Shown: positions 9,236-17,495 of the stretch, in pieces
Layout of the letters: each line of letters begins with the position of its first letter
Numbering within the stretch: the stretch's first letter is position 1
Assembly: GCF_014219065.1 (NCBI RefSeq)
Contig: NZ_JACLGO010000026.1
Coordinates: forward strand, 1 to 64,000
Reading direction: 5' to 3'
DNA length: 64,000 bases
DNA from: Halopseudomonas xiamenensis
Lineage (GTDB): Bacteria; Pseudomonadota; Gammaproteobacteria; Pseudomonadales; Pseudomonadaceae
The notes under the pieces: model-generated
Told to the model about the DNA's origin: nothing
Database searches by the model: none
Seen by the model: the letters and a program-made list of their open reading frames with translations, nothing else
Position numbers and translations under genes: made by a program

Positions 9236-10195
9236 ATGATCGACTGGCAACCCAGCGCCCCGCTGGCCAACCTGCGCCGCCGGGCGCAGATCATCGCCGG
9301 CATCCGCCGGTTCTTCGCCGAGCGCGACGTGCTGGAGGTGGACACCCCCACGCTGTCCGCGGCGGCAGTCAGCGACCCGCACCTGTTCCCCTTCGCCGCC
9401 GAGTACGTCCCCGAGGGCGGCGGCCAGGCGCAGACCCTGTACCTGCATACCTCGCCGGAATATCCGATGAAGCGCCTGCTGGCCGCCGGCAGTGGCTGCA
9501 TCTGGCAACTGTGCCGGGTCTATCGCAACGGCGAAAGCGGTAGCCGGCACAACCCGGAGTTCAGCATGCTGGAGTGGTATCGGCTGGGCTTCGATCATCA
9601 TCAACTGATGGATGAGGTGGATGAGCTGGTCGATTCGGTGCTGGGCTGTGGGCGCTCGCGCCGGGTGACCTATGCCGCGCTGTTCGCTGAGCACCTGGGC
9701 GTGGATATCCATGGCTGTGAAGACGCCGAGCTGGCGCGGCTGGGGCGTGAGCATTGCGACTTCCGTGGCGAGCTGGACCGCGATGGCTGGCTGAACCTGC
9801 TGTTCTCCCACTGCATCGAGCCCAGGCTGCTGCAGCCGACCATGGTATTTGCCTTTCCCGCTTCCCAGGCGGCGCTGGCCAGGGTGGTGGAAGGTGATGA
9901 CCGGGTGCCCAGTGCGGCGCGTTTCGAGCTGTTCATCCAGGGCATGGAATTGGCCAACGGCTATTTCGAGCTGACCGATGCTGCCGAGCAGTTGCGCCGT
10001 TTCGAGTCCGATCAGCAGTCGCGCGAGGTATTCGGGCGTGCCGCGTTGCCGATTGACCGGCGGCTGGTCAGTGCCCTGCAGCAGGGCTTGCCGGAGTGCG
10101 CCGGCGTGGCGCTGGGGGTTGACCGATTGGTGATGCTGGCGCTGAACGCCAGCCATATCGATGAGGTGATTGCCTTCCCGTTGCAGCGGGCCTGA
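9236..10195 (+). CDS. epmA: EF-P--(R)-beta-lysine ligase EpmA
   Basis: 319 residues. A class II lysyl-tRNA synthetase catalytic domain without the anticodon-binding domain, which distinguishes EpmA from LysRS. Class II motif 2 region (GCIWQLCRVYRNGESGSRHNPEF) and motif 3 (GVALGVDRLVMLAL) are visible. It attaches (R)-beta-lysine to Lys34 of EF-P. Length fits the E. coli protein (325). The start at 9236 is preceded by TGGAG. An in-frame alternative is not evident. Confidence 0.93.
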   Translation: MIDWQPSAPLANLRRRAQIIAGIRRFFAERDVLEVDTPTLSAAAVSDPHLFPFAAEYVPEGGGQAQTLYLHTSPEYPMKRLLAAGSGCIWQLCRVYRNGESGSRHNPEFSMLEWYRLGFDHHQLMDEVDELVDSVLGCGRSRRVTYAALFAEHLGVDIHGCEDAELARLGREHCDFRGELDRDGWLNLLFSHCIEPRLLQPTMVFAFPASQAALARVVEGDDRVPSAARFELFIQGMELANGYFELTDAAEQLRRFESDQQSREVFGRAALPIDRRLVSALQQGLPECAGVALGVDRLVMLALNASHIDEVIAFPLQRA

Positions 10196-10216
10196 TTGGT
10201 AAGGCTGTCGGGGGTG

Positions 10217-10318
10217 TAGCGTGCCTGTGTCCAGCAGCACCTGTGCTGCCGTCGAGCGGGCGCTCGACAGCCCGGGGCTGTGCCTGGGGGTGTAGCGCGC
10301 CCGCGCTACGCCTGCGGC
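10217..10318. repeat. REP-like GTAGCG palindromes
   Basis: Two copies of a GGGGTGTAGCG unit occur at about 10213 and 10289. The second folds as GTAGCGCG..CGCGCTAC. Between them is GCCGTCGAGCGGGCGCTCGACAGC, another hairpin. A related unit is found after the thiolase gene at 58.47 kb. The 233-bp gap between epmA and actP contains only these repeats and the terminator that follows. Confidence 0.6.
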
Positions 10319-10373
10319 CTTTCAGTCTGTACGTCGTCGAGCGAGCGCTTGGTAGCCTTGGGCAGGGGCAATT

Positions 10374-10408
10374 GAAAAATCCCCGGAGCAGTACCGCCTC
10401 CGGGGATT
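10374..10408 (-). terminator. Rho-independent terminator of actP
   Basis: Stem AATCCCCGGAG / CTCCGGGGATT. On the minus strand it is followed by TTTTC, downstream of the actP stop. Confidence 0.8.
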
Positions 10409-10428
10409 CGTCTGGTGCCGGTCCAGCC

Positions 10429-12090
10429 TTAGTGGGCTACCGCTCCACTGCGACCGATACCGGTCTGGCTGCGCACGGTCAGGGCGTCGAAGGCATCGCG
10501 CTCACGCTCGGCGCGCGCGGTCCTGTCGGTGATCGAGAAGAACCAGATCGCGATGAACGCCAGCGGGATGGAGACAATACCCGGGTTGGGGAAGGGGATG
10601 ATTGGCTCGGCGTTGCCGAACACATCGACCCATACGGTCTTGCTCAGCACCACCCAGACGGTCGCCACCAGCAGGCCGATGAAGCCGCCCATCACCGCAC
10701 CACGCGTGGTGCAGCCACGCCAGGAGATCGACAGCACCAGCACCGGGAAGTTGGCGCTGGCGGCGATGGCGAAGGCCAGGCCGACCATGAAGGCCACGTT
10801 TTGATCCTCGAAGATGATGCCCAGCAGGATCGACAGCACGCCCAGTACCAGGATCGAGATCTTGGAGATGCGCATCTCCTGCTTCTCGGTCGAGCGTCCG
10901 CGGGCGATCACGTTGGCGTACAGGTCATGGGCGATCGAGGCGGCGCCGGCCAGCGCCAGGCCGGCGACCACCGCGACGATGGTGGCGAAGGTGACCGCCG
11001 CCAGGAAGCCCAGCAGCAGACTGCCGCCCACCGCATTGGACAGGTGCACCGCCGCCATGTTGGTGCCGCCGATGAGGTCGGTCAGCATGTTGAAGCTGCC
11101 GTCCAGGCCACCGTGGAAGAATTCCGGATGACGGACCAGCAGGGCGATGGCGCCGAAGCCGATGATGAAGGTCAGGATGTAGAAGTAGCCGATGAAGCTG
11201 CTGGCCCAGATCACCGACTTGCGTGCTTCCTGGGCGCTGGAGACGGTGAAGAAGCGCATCAGGATGTGCGGCAGGCCGGCGGTACCGAAGGCCAGGGCCA
11301 GGCCCAGCGACAGCGCGTTCAGCGGATTGCTGGTGACAGCCTCGCCCGGTGACATCAGTTCCTCGGCATAGGGGTGCACGGTCACCGCCTCGGCGAGCAT
11401 GGCATCAGGGCTGAAGTTGAAGGCATACAGTACCAGCGCCGACAGCAGCGTACCGCCGGCGAGCATCAGCACCGCCTTGATGATCTGTACCCAGGTAGTG
11501 GCCGTCATGCCGCCGAAGAACACATAGATCATCATCAGCGCACCGATGATCACCACCGCGAACTTGTACTCGATACCGAACAGCAGCACGATCAGCTTGC
11601 CGGCGCCGACCATCTGCGCGATCAGGTACAGCGCGATGATCAGCAGCGAGGCGCTGGCGGCGAGGATGCGTACCGGCGTCTGTTCCAGGCGGAAGGCGGT
11701 GACGTCGGCGAAGTTGTAGCGCCCCAGGTTGCGCAGGCGCTCGGCGACCAGGAACATCACCACCGGCCAGCCGAACAGGAAGCCGATGGCATAGATCACG
11801 CCGTAGTAACCGGAGACGTAGACCATGCCGGCAATCCCCAGGAAGGAGGCCGCGGAGATGTAGTCACCGGCAATCGCCAGACCGTTCTGGAAGCCACTGA
11901 TGCCTCCGCCGGCGGTATAGAAGTCGGAGGTGGTCTGGGTCTTGCGCGCAGCCCACCAGGTGATGCCCATGGTGCCGGCGATGAATAGCAGGAACATCAC
12001 GATGGCTTCGGTGTTGGCGCCATGGCCGGTCTCGGCGAAGGCGGCTGGCGCGGCCAGGGCGAGCAGGGCGCCCCACAGGAGCTTGTTCAT
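10429..12090 (-). CDS. actP: cation/acetate symporter ActP
   Basis: 553 residues from the ATG at 12090. A signal-like N-terminus ([20 protein letters not shown]) is followed by about 13 membrane segments of the sodium:solute symporter family ([34 protein letters not shown]). It imports acetate and other short monocarboxylates. The start overlaps the stop of the upstream yjcH-type gene by ATGA, so the two are translationally coupled, as in E. coli yjcH-actP. Confidence 0.93.
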   Translation of the reverse strand: MNKLLWGALLALAAPAAFAETGHGANTEAIVMFLLFIAGTMGITWWAARKTQTTSDFYTAGGGISGFQNGLAIAGDYISAASFLGIAGMVYVSGYYGVIYAIGFLFGWPVVMFLVAERLRNLGRYNFADVTAFRLEQTPVRILAASASLLIIALYLIAQMVGAGKLIVLLFGIEYKFAVVIIGALMMIYVFFGGMTATTWVQIIKAVLMLAGGTLLSALVLYAFNFSPDAMLAEAVTVHPYAEELMSPGEAVTSNPLNALSLGLALAFGTAGLPHILMRFFTVSSAQEARKSVIWASSFIGYFYILTFIIGFGAIALLVRHPEFFHGGLDGSFNMLTDLIGGTNMAAVHLSNAVGGSLLLGFLAAVTFATIVAVVAGLALAGAASIAHDLYANVIARGRSTEKQEMRISKISILVLGVLSILLGIIFEDQNVAFMVGLAFAIAASANFPVLVLSISWRGCTTRGAVMGGFIGLLVATVWVVLSKTVWVDVFGNAEPIIPFPNPGIVSIPLAFIAIWFFSITDRTARAERERDAFDALTVRSQTGIGRSGAVAH

Positions 12091-12395
12091 TGCACATCCC
12101 TCATGATCGCTGCCAGCAGCGGGTCGAATACCTTGTTGGAGAAATAGGTGTACAGGGCAATCAGGATCACCGCGCTGCACGCCACCAGCAGGCCGACGAA
12201 CAGTCCGACACTCATGGTCCAGGTCGCTCCCAGGGGCTGGGCGAACACCTCGGGCAGATAGGCCATGGTCAGGATGAAGCCGGCATAGATCAGCAGGGTG
12301 AGCCCGAAAAAGCTCATGCTGACCCGGGTACGGCGTTTCACCAGTTCCTGGTATTTGGGGTGCTTGAGCACCTCGGCCACTACGTCTCTTTGCAT
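12087..12395 (-). CDS. yjcH: DUF485 membrane protein YjcH
   Basis: 102 residues with two membrane segments ([20 protein letters not shown] and a segment near [23 protein letters not shown]). A DUF485 protein that always precedes actP and is thought to assist the symporter. It overlaps actP by four bases. Confidence 0.9.
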   Translation of the reverse strand: MQRDVVAEVLKHPKYQELVKRRTRVSMSFFGLTLLIYAGFILTMAYLPEVFAQPLGATWTMSVGLFVGLLVACSAVILIALYTYFSNKVFDPLLAAIMRDVQ

Positions 12396-12453
12396 TGTTA
12401 TTCTCCTTTCTGGTTTTGCTCGTCCACCGGCAGGCTCGGCATGGACGCTGTTT

Positions 12454-12762
12454 TTATTGCTCTTGGGTTATCGGTATGGAGTTGTCCGGGCCGGTATGGT
12501 CACGGCTGATGGTGTTGAAATGCAGGGTGGCCAGGACGAAGGTCAACAACAGCAATAGCAGGCCAAGCCCCCAGAACAGGGTGCTGGAGGCAGTCGACAG
12601 GGGCGCGCCGAGCCATTCGGGTTGAAAGGCGACCAGTACCAGAAAGCCCAGATACAGCAGGCTCAGGCCCAGGGTGCAGGTCCAGACGAAGCCACCACGC
12701 TGGCGCTCACGGGCAGCGGGGAAGCACGGCTGGGGGACTCGCAAGTCAGTTTTCTTATGCAT
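12454..12762 (-). CDS. second small DUF485-like membrane protein
   Basis: 102 residues with two membrane segments (LGLSLLYLGFLVLVAF and LFWGLGLLLLLLTFVLATLHF). Size and topology match the downstream YjcH protein, although sequence identity is low. It is the first gene of the acetate operon, 58 bp upstream of yjcH. Probably an accessory subunit of the symporter operon; function is not established. Confidence 0.75.
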   Translation of the reverse strand: MHKKTDLRVPQPCFPAARERQRGGFVWTCTLGLSLLYLGFLVLVAFQPEWLGAPLSTASSTLFWGLGLLLLLLTFVLATLHFNTISRDHTGPDNSIPITQEQ

Positions 12763-12889
12763 GTTGTTATTTTTCCTGGCCGAATACGGGCTGGTATGCA
12801 GACTCTAAATCAGTGCTGGAAGGAGAAAAGGCGACCTTAGTCTTAGGCCGCCATGGGGAGTGATTGCGCAGCGCGGGGTAGGGATGTTG

Positions 12890-12907
12890 TGTAAGACATT
12901 GGCTATA
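12890..12907 (+). promoter_or_regulatory. GacA-like upstream activating box
   Basis: TGTAAG-ACATTG-GCTATA resembles the GacA palindrome TGTAAG-N6-CTTACA: the left half is perfect, the right half partial. It sits about 170-180 bp upstream of the predicted sRNA start, the spacing known for rsmX/Y/Z promoters. An AT-rich linker (12930-13040) follows, where IHF-type bending is expected. Confidence 0.55.
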
Positions 12908-13035
12908 TGGAGCGTGGGAAATAGTAGTCAATCACTGTGAGATGAGTAGGATATTTGACAGGCGTAAATTTTTAACTTATTGATATTAAATGTAAAAAAT
13001 AAAAATAACCTGAATGGGTGAGACAGTTATTGATA

Positions 13036-13063
13036 TTGAACGGGAATTTTTTCTGGCTATGAT
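13036..13063 (+). promoter_or_regulatory. sigma-70 promoter of the Rsm-like sRNA
   Basis: TTGAAC and TATGAT separated by 16 bases. The predicted start is about 13070. Confidence 0.6.
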
Positions 13064-13069
13064 GTGTCC

Positions 13070-13209
13070 ATGCGCGACGGACTGCGCTACTTGGCAGGGA
13101 GCTGAGTCAGGGATCATCAGGGAAGGTGGCAGTCAGGACGACTGGTCAGGGACGGCAGGTAGGGATAGCGCAAAAAATCAAGGGCGGGGGTAACCCCGCC
13201 CTTTTTTTT
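13070..13209 (+). ncRNA. Rsm-type small RNA (RsmA/CsrA sponge)
   Basis: About 140 nt, non-coding, with seven GGA motifs. Most are in the form CAGGGA, and one sits in a perfect hairpin loop (CAGTC-AGGAC-GACTG) at about 13130. Another lies in GCGC-GACGGACT-GCGC at the 5' end. Such AGGA loops are the binding sites of RsmA/CsrA. The RNA ends in a strong Rho-independent terminator (13182-13209). It fits the RsmX/Y/Z family, which titrates RsmA when GacS/GacA is active. Whether it is X, Y or Z cannot be told from here. Confidence 0.75.
13182..13209 (+). terminator. terminator of the Rsm-like sRNA
   Basis: GGGCGGGG / CCCCGCCC stem with a four-base loop and eight T residues. Confidence 0.9.
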
Positions 13210-13294
13210 GTCTGCTATCCATACCACCGGCCACCCTCGGGCCGTCGCAGGCGACATCGGAAACTTCTCCCTTCTTCCCGTGCTTCACTTTCTC

Positions 13295-13313
13295 CTCGTC
13301 TGATCAGACGATG
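13295..13313 (+). promoter_or_regulatory. island operator site 1 (GTC-N6-GAC dyad)
   Basis: CTCGTCTGATCAGACGATG contains the perfect palindrome CGTCTGATCAGACG. It matches the 19-bp motif found upstream of the other island operons. A -10-like hexamer (CAGAAT, 13334-13339) begins 30.5 bp from the dyad centre. The next gene starts at 13426. Confidence 0.7.
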
Positions 13314-13425
13314 CCGGCCTTTCGCGGACTTTCCAGAATCGATGCAATCGACCCCGGGCAATCCTGGCCGAGCCGCCACCGTTGGGCATGGCTCGGCCAG
13401 CGGTCCATTCGTTTCGGAGACCAGC

Positions 13426-14661
13426 ATGGCAGGCATCGAACAACAACTATCCCGAGCCTATACCCCGATCACCATCGGCCCGTTGACCCTGCGCAATCGT
13501 TTCATCAAGTCAGCCACCAACGAGGGCATGTCCCCGGACGGCGTGCCGTCGCGTCAGCTGGTGCAATTCCATGCGGCGATGGCCGCCGGTGGTGCCGGCC
13601 TGACCACTGTGGCCTATTGCGCGGTCAGTGGTGACGGTTGCACGTTACCCAATCAGATTGTGATGAACCGCGCCACCTTGCCGCATCTGCGTGCGCTGAC
13701 CGATGCCGTGCATGCAGAAGGTGGTGCGGTTTCCGCGCAGATCACCCATGGTGGTTGCTTCATCTTCGTCAAGCCGCCGGGCCAGGGGCGTCCGATTTCG
13801 GCCAGCGGTGGTTTCAACAAGATCGGCCTGATGAGCGGGCAATACCTCAAGCGAGAAATGAGCGTGGCGGACATGCAGCGGGTGGCGGCGGATTTCGCCG
13901 CGGCCGCCGAGCTGGCCCGCGAGGCCGGTTTCGACGCGGTGGAAATCCACATGGGCCACGGCTACCTGCTCAGCCAGTTCATCTCGCCGCTGTACAACAA
14001 GCGTCGGGACGAATACGGCGGCAGCCTGAGCAACCGGATGCGCTTCCCGCGCATGGTGCTGCGCCGGGTGCTGGATGCGGTGGGCGAGGACCTGGCAGTG
14101 ATCTGCAAGTTCAGCATGACCGAGGGCGTGCGCAGTGGTAATCGCATCGAGGACGGCGTGGCGGTGGCGCGTGAGCTGGCCGAGGAGGGCGCGCATCTGC
14201 TGGTGCTGAGCGCGGGGATGAACGCCGAGTCGATCAAGACCATGTTCGGCTCCTCCTTCCCGCCGGAAAACCGGGCGGTGGTGACCAACCCGATCATGAA
14301 GGCGGCCATGTTCCTGCAGTCGCTGTCCGAGAAGCCGCTGGAATTCCGTGAACTCTATCTGCTCCAGTACGCCCGCAAGGTGCGCGAAGCCGTGGATGTG
14401 CCGCTGGCCTATCTGGGCGGGGTAACCTCGGCCCAGGGGGTTGCCCAGGTCATGGAGGAGGGGTTCGACACCCTGGCCATGGGCCGGGTGCTGATTCATG
14501 ACCCGAACTGGGTAAAGCGGCTGGGCGAAGGACAGATCCAGCGCAGCGGCTGCACCGCCTGCAACCGCTGCGTGACCATGATGTACACCGATGGGGGCAC
14601 CAGCTGTGTGCTGGGCCAGCCGGGTGATGCGCAGCTCAATCGTATGCCGGCAGCTGGCTGA
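13426..14661 (+). CDS. NADH:flavin oxidoreductase (OYE family) with Fe-S cysteines
   Basis: 411 residues from the ATG at 13426; the frame is open further upstream but runs across the sRNA terminator. An FMN TIM barrel of the old yellow enzyme/2,4-dienoyl-CoA reductase type, with substrate pair HMGH in AVEIHMGHGYLLSQF. Near the C-terminus the cysteines C-x2-C-x2-C-x11-C (GCTACNRCVTMMYTDGGTSC) match the [4Fe-4S] site of trimethylamine dehydrogenase/FadH-like enzymes, yet the FAD/NAD(P) domain that normally follows is absent. It probably reduces or rearranges an unsaturated ketosteroid or dienoyl-CoA. The next gene encodes an FAD dehydrogenase. First gene of the operon running to 22.8 kb. Confidence 0.85.
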   Translation: MAGIEQQLSRAYTPITIGPLTLRNRFIKSATNEGMSPDGVPSRQLVQFHAAMAAGGAGLTTVAYCAVSGDGCTLPNQIVMNRATLPHLRALTDAVHAEGGAVSAQITHGGCFIFVKPPGQGRPISASGGFNKIGLMSGQYLKREMSVADMQRVAADFAAAAELAREAGFDAVEIHMGHGYLLSQFISPLYNKRRDEYGGSLSNRMRFPRMVLRRVLDAVGEDLAVICKFSMTEGVRSGNRIEDGVAVARELAEEGAHLLVLSAGMNAESIKTMFGSSFPPENRAVVTNPIMKAAMFLQSLSEKPLEFRELYLLQYARKVREAVDVPLAYLGGVTSAQGVAQVMEEGFDTLAMGRVLIHDPNWVKRLGEGQIQRSGCTACNRCVTMMYTDGGTSCVLGQPGDAQLNRMPAAG

Positions 14662-14697
14662 CACTCCCCTCGACAATCAATGCAGAAGGACGCTGGA

Positions 14698-16176
14698 ATG
14701 CAAGACGACAAGAGTTATTCCCCCGCCAGGGCTTGCCCGCTCGCAGCAGTGCCGGGCTGGGACCTGGAAGCCGATGTGGTGGTTGTGGGCTTTGGTGCCG
14801 CCGGGGCATGTGCGGCGATCGAGGCGCGCGAGGTCGGGGCCGATGTGGTGGTGCTGGAGGTGGCCGGCGTGGGTGGCGGCAGTGCCAGCCTGTCGGGTGG
14901 CGAGGTCTATGTGGGTGGCAACGGTGGCACCGATGTGCAGCGCGAGCATGGCTTCAGCGATGCCACCGAGGATTTTCAGCGGTACCTGATGATGGCCGGC
15001 GGGCCAGCTGCCGACGCCGAGCGCGTAGCGATCTATGCCGATAATGGTGTGGCGCATTTCAACTGGCTGCGCGAGCAGGGCGTACCCTTCAAGGGTACCT
15101 ACCTGCCGGGAAAATGGATCGAGCCGCCGACGGACGACACCCTGTTGTGGTCCGGCAACGAGAAGTCCTGGCCCTATCTGGAGCAGGCCAGACCAGCACC
15201 GCGCGGGCACACCGTGCAGTTCGTCGGCTGGGGTGGTGGCCAGGTGCTGATGGAAACCCTGTGTAGCCGTGCCGAGGAACTGGGCGCGCAGGTGCGCTAT
15301 GACAGCCGGGCGCTGGCCCTGGTCGTCGATGAGCGGCAGCGTGTGGTCGGTGTGGTCACCCGTGAGGCGGGTACGCCGCGCTTTGTCCGGGCGCGGCGTG
15401 GGGTGGTTCTCTGTGCTGGTGGTTTCATCAGCAACACCGCCATGGTTGAGCGCTTCGCTCCCGCCGCGCTGGATTGCGAACTGCAGGTCAGTGCCGGCAA
15501 TGATGACGGTGCCGGTATCCGCATGGGCATGAGCGTCGGTGCCGCCACGCTGAACATGCAGGAGTTCTTCGCAACCCTGCCGTTCTTCCCGCCGGCCTCA
15601 CTGGTCAAGGGCATCTTCATCAATGAGCGTGGCCAGCGCTTCGTCAACGAGGACTGCTATCACGGGCGCGTTGCCCATCACGTGCTGCGCCAACCCAATG
15701 GTCGTGCCTGGCTGCTGGTCGACAACGAGATATTCGGCCGTCCGGTGATCCAGGAAGATATCCAGATAGCGGCGGTTGGCGAGAGTTGGGAAGAGGTCGA
15801 GCAGGAGCTGGGCTTGCCGGCCGGTGCATTGGTACATACCGTCGAGGAGTTCAACCGGCTGGCGGCACAGGGGCAGGACCCGTATTTCCACAAGACCGCC
15901 GAATGGCTGCGCTCCCTGACCGAGCCGCCGTTTGCCGCGTTGAGCTATTGCAAGGGAGATTTCCAGGGCCATGCCTTTACCCTCGGCGGATTGGCTGCGC
16001 GGCCCAGCGGCGAGGTGCTGGATGCCGAGGCTCAGCCCATCGCCGGATTGTATGCTGCCGGACGAACCGCCTGTGGCCTGCCGCGCTGGGGCGAGGGCTA
16101 CAGCTCGGGGCTGTCGCTGGGCGACTCGACCTTCTTCGGCCGGCTGGCTGGACGCAGTGCGGCAGCGGATGACTGA
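14698..16176 (+). CDS. FAD-dependent 3-ketosteroid dehydrogenase-like protein
   Basis: 492 residues from the ATG at 14698 (AGGA 8-9 bases upstream; a second ATG at 14680 lacks a site). N-terminal Rossmann motif VVVGFGAAGACAAIEA, and C-terminal FAD-binding segment GLYAAGRTACGLPRWGEGYSSGLSLGDSTFFGRLAGR, as in the KstD/fumarate reductase flavoprotein family. These introduce a 1,2 or 4,5 double bond into ring A of 3-ketosteroids. Which bond is made cannot be decided, because the substrate residues are not assignable by eye. Its place beside an enone reductase suggests ring A redox adjustment. Confidence 0.8.
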   Translation: MQDDKSYSPARACPLAAVPGWDLEADVVVVGFGAAGACAAIEAREVGADVVVLEVAGVGGGSASLSGGEVYVGGNGGTDVQREHGFSDATEDFQRYLMMAGGPAADAERVAIYADNGVAHFNWLREQGVPFKGTYLPGKWIEPPTDDTLLWSGNEKSWPYLEQARPAPRGHTVQFVGWGGGQVLMETLCSRAEELGAQVRYDSRALALVVDERQRVVGVVTREAGTPRFVRARRGVVLCAGGFISNTAMVERFAPAALDCELQVSAGNDDGAGIRMGMSVGAATLNMQEFFATLPFFPPASLVKGIFINERGQRFVNEDCYHGRVAHHVLRQPNGRAWLLVDNEIFGRPVIQEDIQIAAVGESWEEVEQELGLPAGALVHTVEEFNRLAAQGQDPYFHKTAEWLRSLTEPPFAALSYCKGDFQGHAFTLGGLAARPSGEVLDAEAQPIAGLYAAGRTACGLPRWGEGYSSGLSLGDSTFFGRLAGRSAAADD

Positions 16177-16192
16177 ACAAGCATGCCGCCAA

Positions 16193-16210
16193 TCGTCCGT
16201 CCGGACGACG
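16193..16210 (+). promoter_or_regulatory. island operator site 2
   Basis: TCGTCCGTCCGGACGACG holds the GTC-N6-GAC core. The -10-like TAGAGT (16232-16237) begins 31.5 bp from the centre. It precedes the acyl-CoA dehydrogenase gene at 16295, suggesting an internal promoter in the operon. Confidence 0.55.
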
Positions 16211-16294
16211 TCGCGACGCTGGTGCTGGCGTTAGAGTCGACGCATAACCAAGACCGGGTCCGCGATCTGGTGAGAACAACAAGCAGGTAACACG

Positions 16295-17485
16295 ATGAAC
16301 GAGCTAGAAGTATTTCGCCAGGAAACCCGAGCCTGGCTCGAGGCCAACTGCCCGGCCTCCATGCGCACGCCCATGCCCTCCGACGAGATGGTCTGGGGCG
16401 GGCGTACGGTCGAGTTCAAGCATGAGGACCAACGCCTGTGGTTCGAACGCATGCGCGACAAGGGCTGGTTCTGCCCCGACTGGCCGGTGGAGTACGGTGG
16501 TGGCGGACTGAGTCCGCAGCAGGTGGCGATTCTCGATGCGGAAATGCGCCGGCTGCACTGCCGCCCGCCGCAGATCAACCTGGGTATCTGGATGCTCGGG
16601 CCGGTATTGCTGGAGTTCGCCAGTGAGCAGCAGAAACAGCAGTTCCTGCCGCCCATGGCCGGTGGCGAGATCCGCTGGTGCCAGGGTTTCTCCGAACCCA
16701 ATGCCGGCTCCGACCTGGCCAGCCTGCGTACCAGTGCGGTGGTCGACGGTGAGGACTTCGTGGTCAACGGCACCAAGATCTGGACCTCCTACGGCAACAA
16801 GTCTGATTGGATGTATGCATTGGTACGCACCGGCCCCATGGAGCCGAAGCAGGCCGGTATCAGCCTGATCGTGCTGGACATGGCCTCGCCCGGGGTGACG
16901 GTGTCGCCGATCGACCTGATCAGCGGCAAGTCCAGTTTCTGCCAGGTGTTCTTCGACAATGTGCGGGTACCGCGTTCGCAACTGATCGGCGAGCTGAATG
17001 GTGGCTGGCCGCTGGGCAAGGCGCTGCTGCAGCATGAGCGCAGTGCCATGTCCAAGTTCAGCGAGTCGGCGCTGCCGACCCATTTCGACCTCGGTGAGTT
17101 CCTCGGCAAATACCTGGCCAGCCCGCAGACCACCGCCGAAACCGTGCTGCAGCAGCGGGCCGTCGTCTGCCTGATGCAGGAGGAGAGCTTCCGCCTGACC
17201 AACCAGCGGATCTACCAGACCCTGCGTGCCCGACAGGATGCGTCCGGCCTGATGGCTATCGCCAAGCTGGTGCATACCGAGCAGGAGCGCAGCAAGTTCG
17301 AGCTGTTGCTGGAAATCATGGGCAACCATGCCATGGGTTGGCAGGGCGAGGGCTTCGACCAGCGCGAGCTGGATCTCACCGGCGCGTGGCTGATGAGCTT
17401 CGCCCAGACCATTGCCGGTGGCTCATCGGAAGTGCAGTTGAACGTGATTGCCAAGCGCGTGCTTGGCCTGCCGGAAGCCAAGTGA
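16295..17485 (+). CDS. acyl-CoA dehydrogenase, pair 1 large subunit
   Basis: 396 residues. Flavin acyl-CoA dehydrogenase with the standard motifs WCQGFSEPNAGSDLAS (FAD/substrate), FVVNGTKIWTSYG and the C-terminal AGGSSEVQLNVIAKRVLGLP. The position of the classical catalytic Glu reads GG, as in several FadE proteins that use a glutamate elsewhere. The next gene encodes a second, divergent acyl-CoA dehydrogenase. Adjacent unlike pairs of this kind form alpha2beta2 enzymes in actinobacterial steroid catabolism. Substrate is not known; it may act on a side chain or ring CoA ester. Confidence 0.85.
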   Translation: MNELEVFRQETRAWLEANCPASMRTPMPSDEMVWGGRTVEFKHEDQRLWFERMRDKGWFCPDWPVEYGGGGLSPQQVAILDAEMRRLHCRPPQINLGIWMLGPVLLEFASEQQKQQFLPPMAGGEIRWCQGFSEPNAGSDLASLRTSAVVDGEDFVVNGTKIWTSYGNKSDWMYALVRTGPMEPKQAGISLIVLDMASPGVTVSPIDLISGKSSFCQVFFDNVRVPRSQLIGELNGGWPLGKALLQHERSAMSKFSESALPTHFDLGEFLGKYLASPQTTAETVLQQRAVVCLMQEESFRLTNQRIYQTLRARQDASGLMAIAKLVHTEQERSKFELLLEIMGNHAMGWQGEGFDQRELDLTGAWLMSFAQTIAGGSSEVQLNVIAKRVLGLPEAK

Positions 17486-17495
17486 GGAGAGTGCC

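Noticed and set aside
12930-13040. Horizontally acquired AT-rich patch
   Set aside because: The AT-rich run is short and is better explained as the linker between the GacA-like box and the sRNA promoter.
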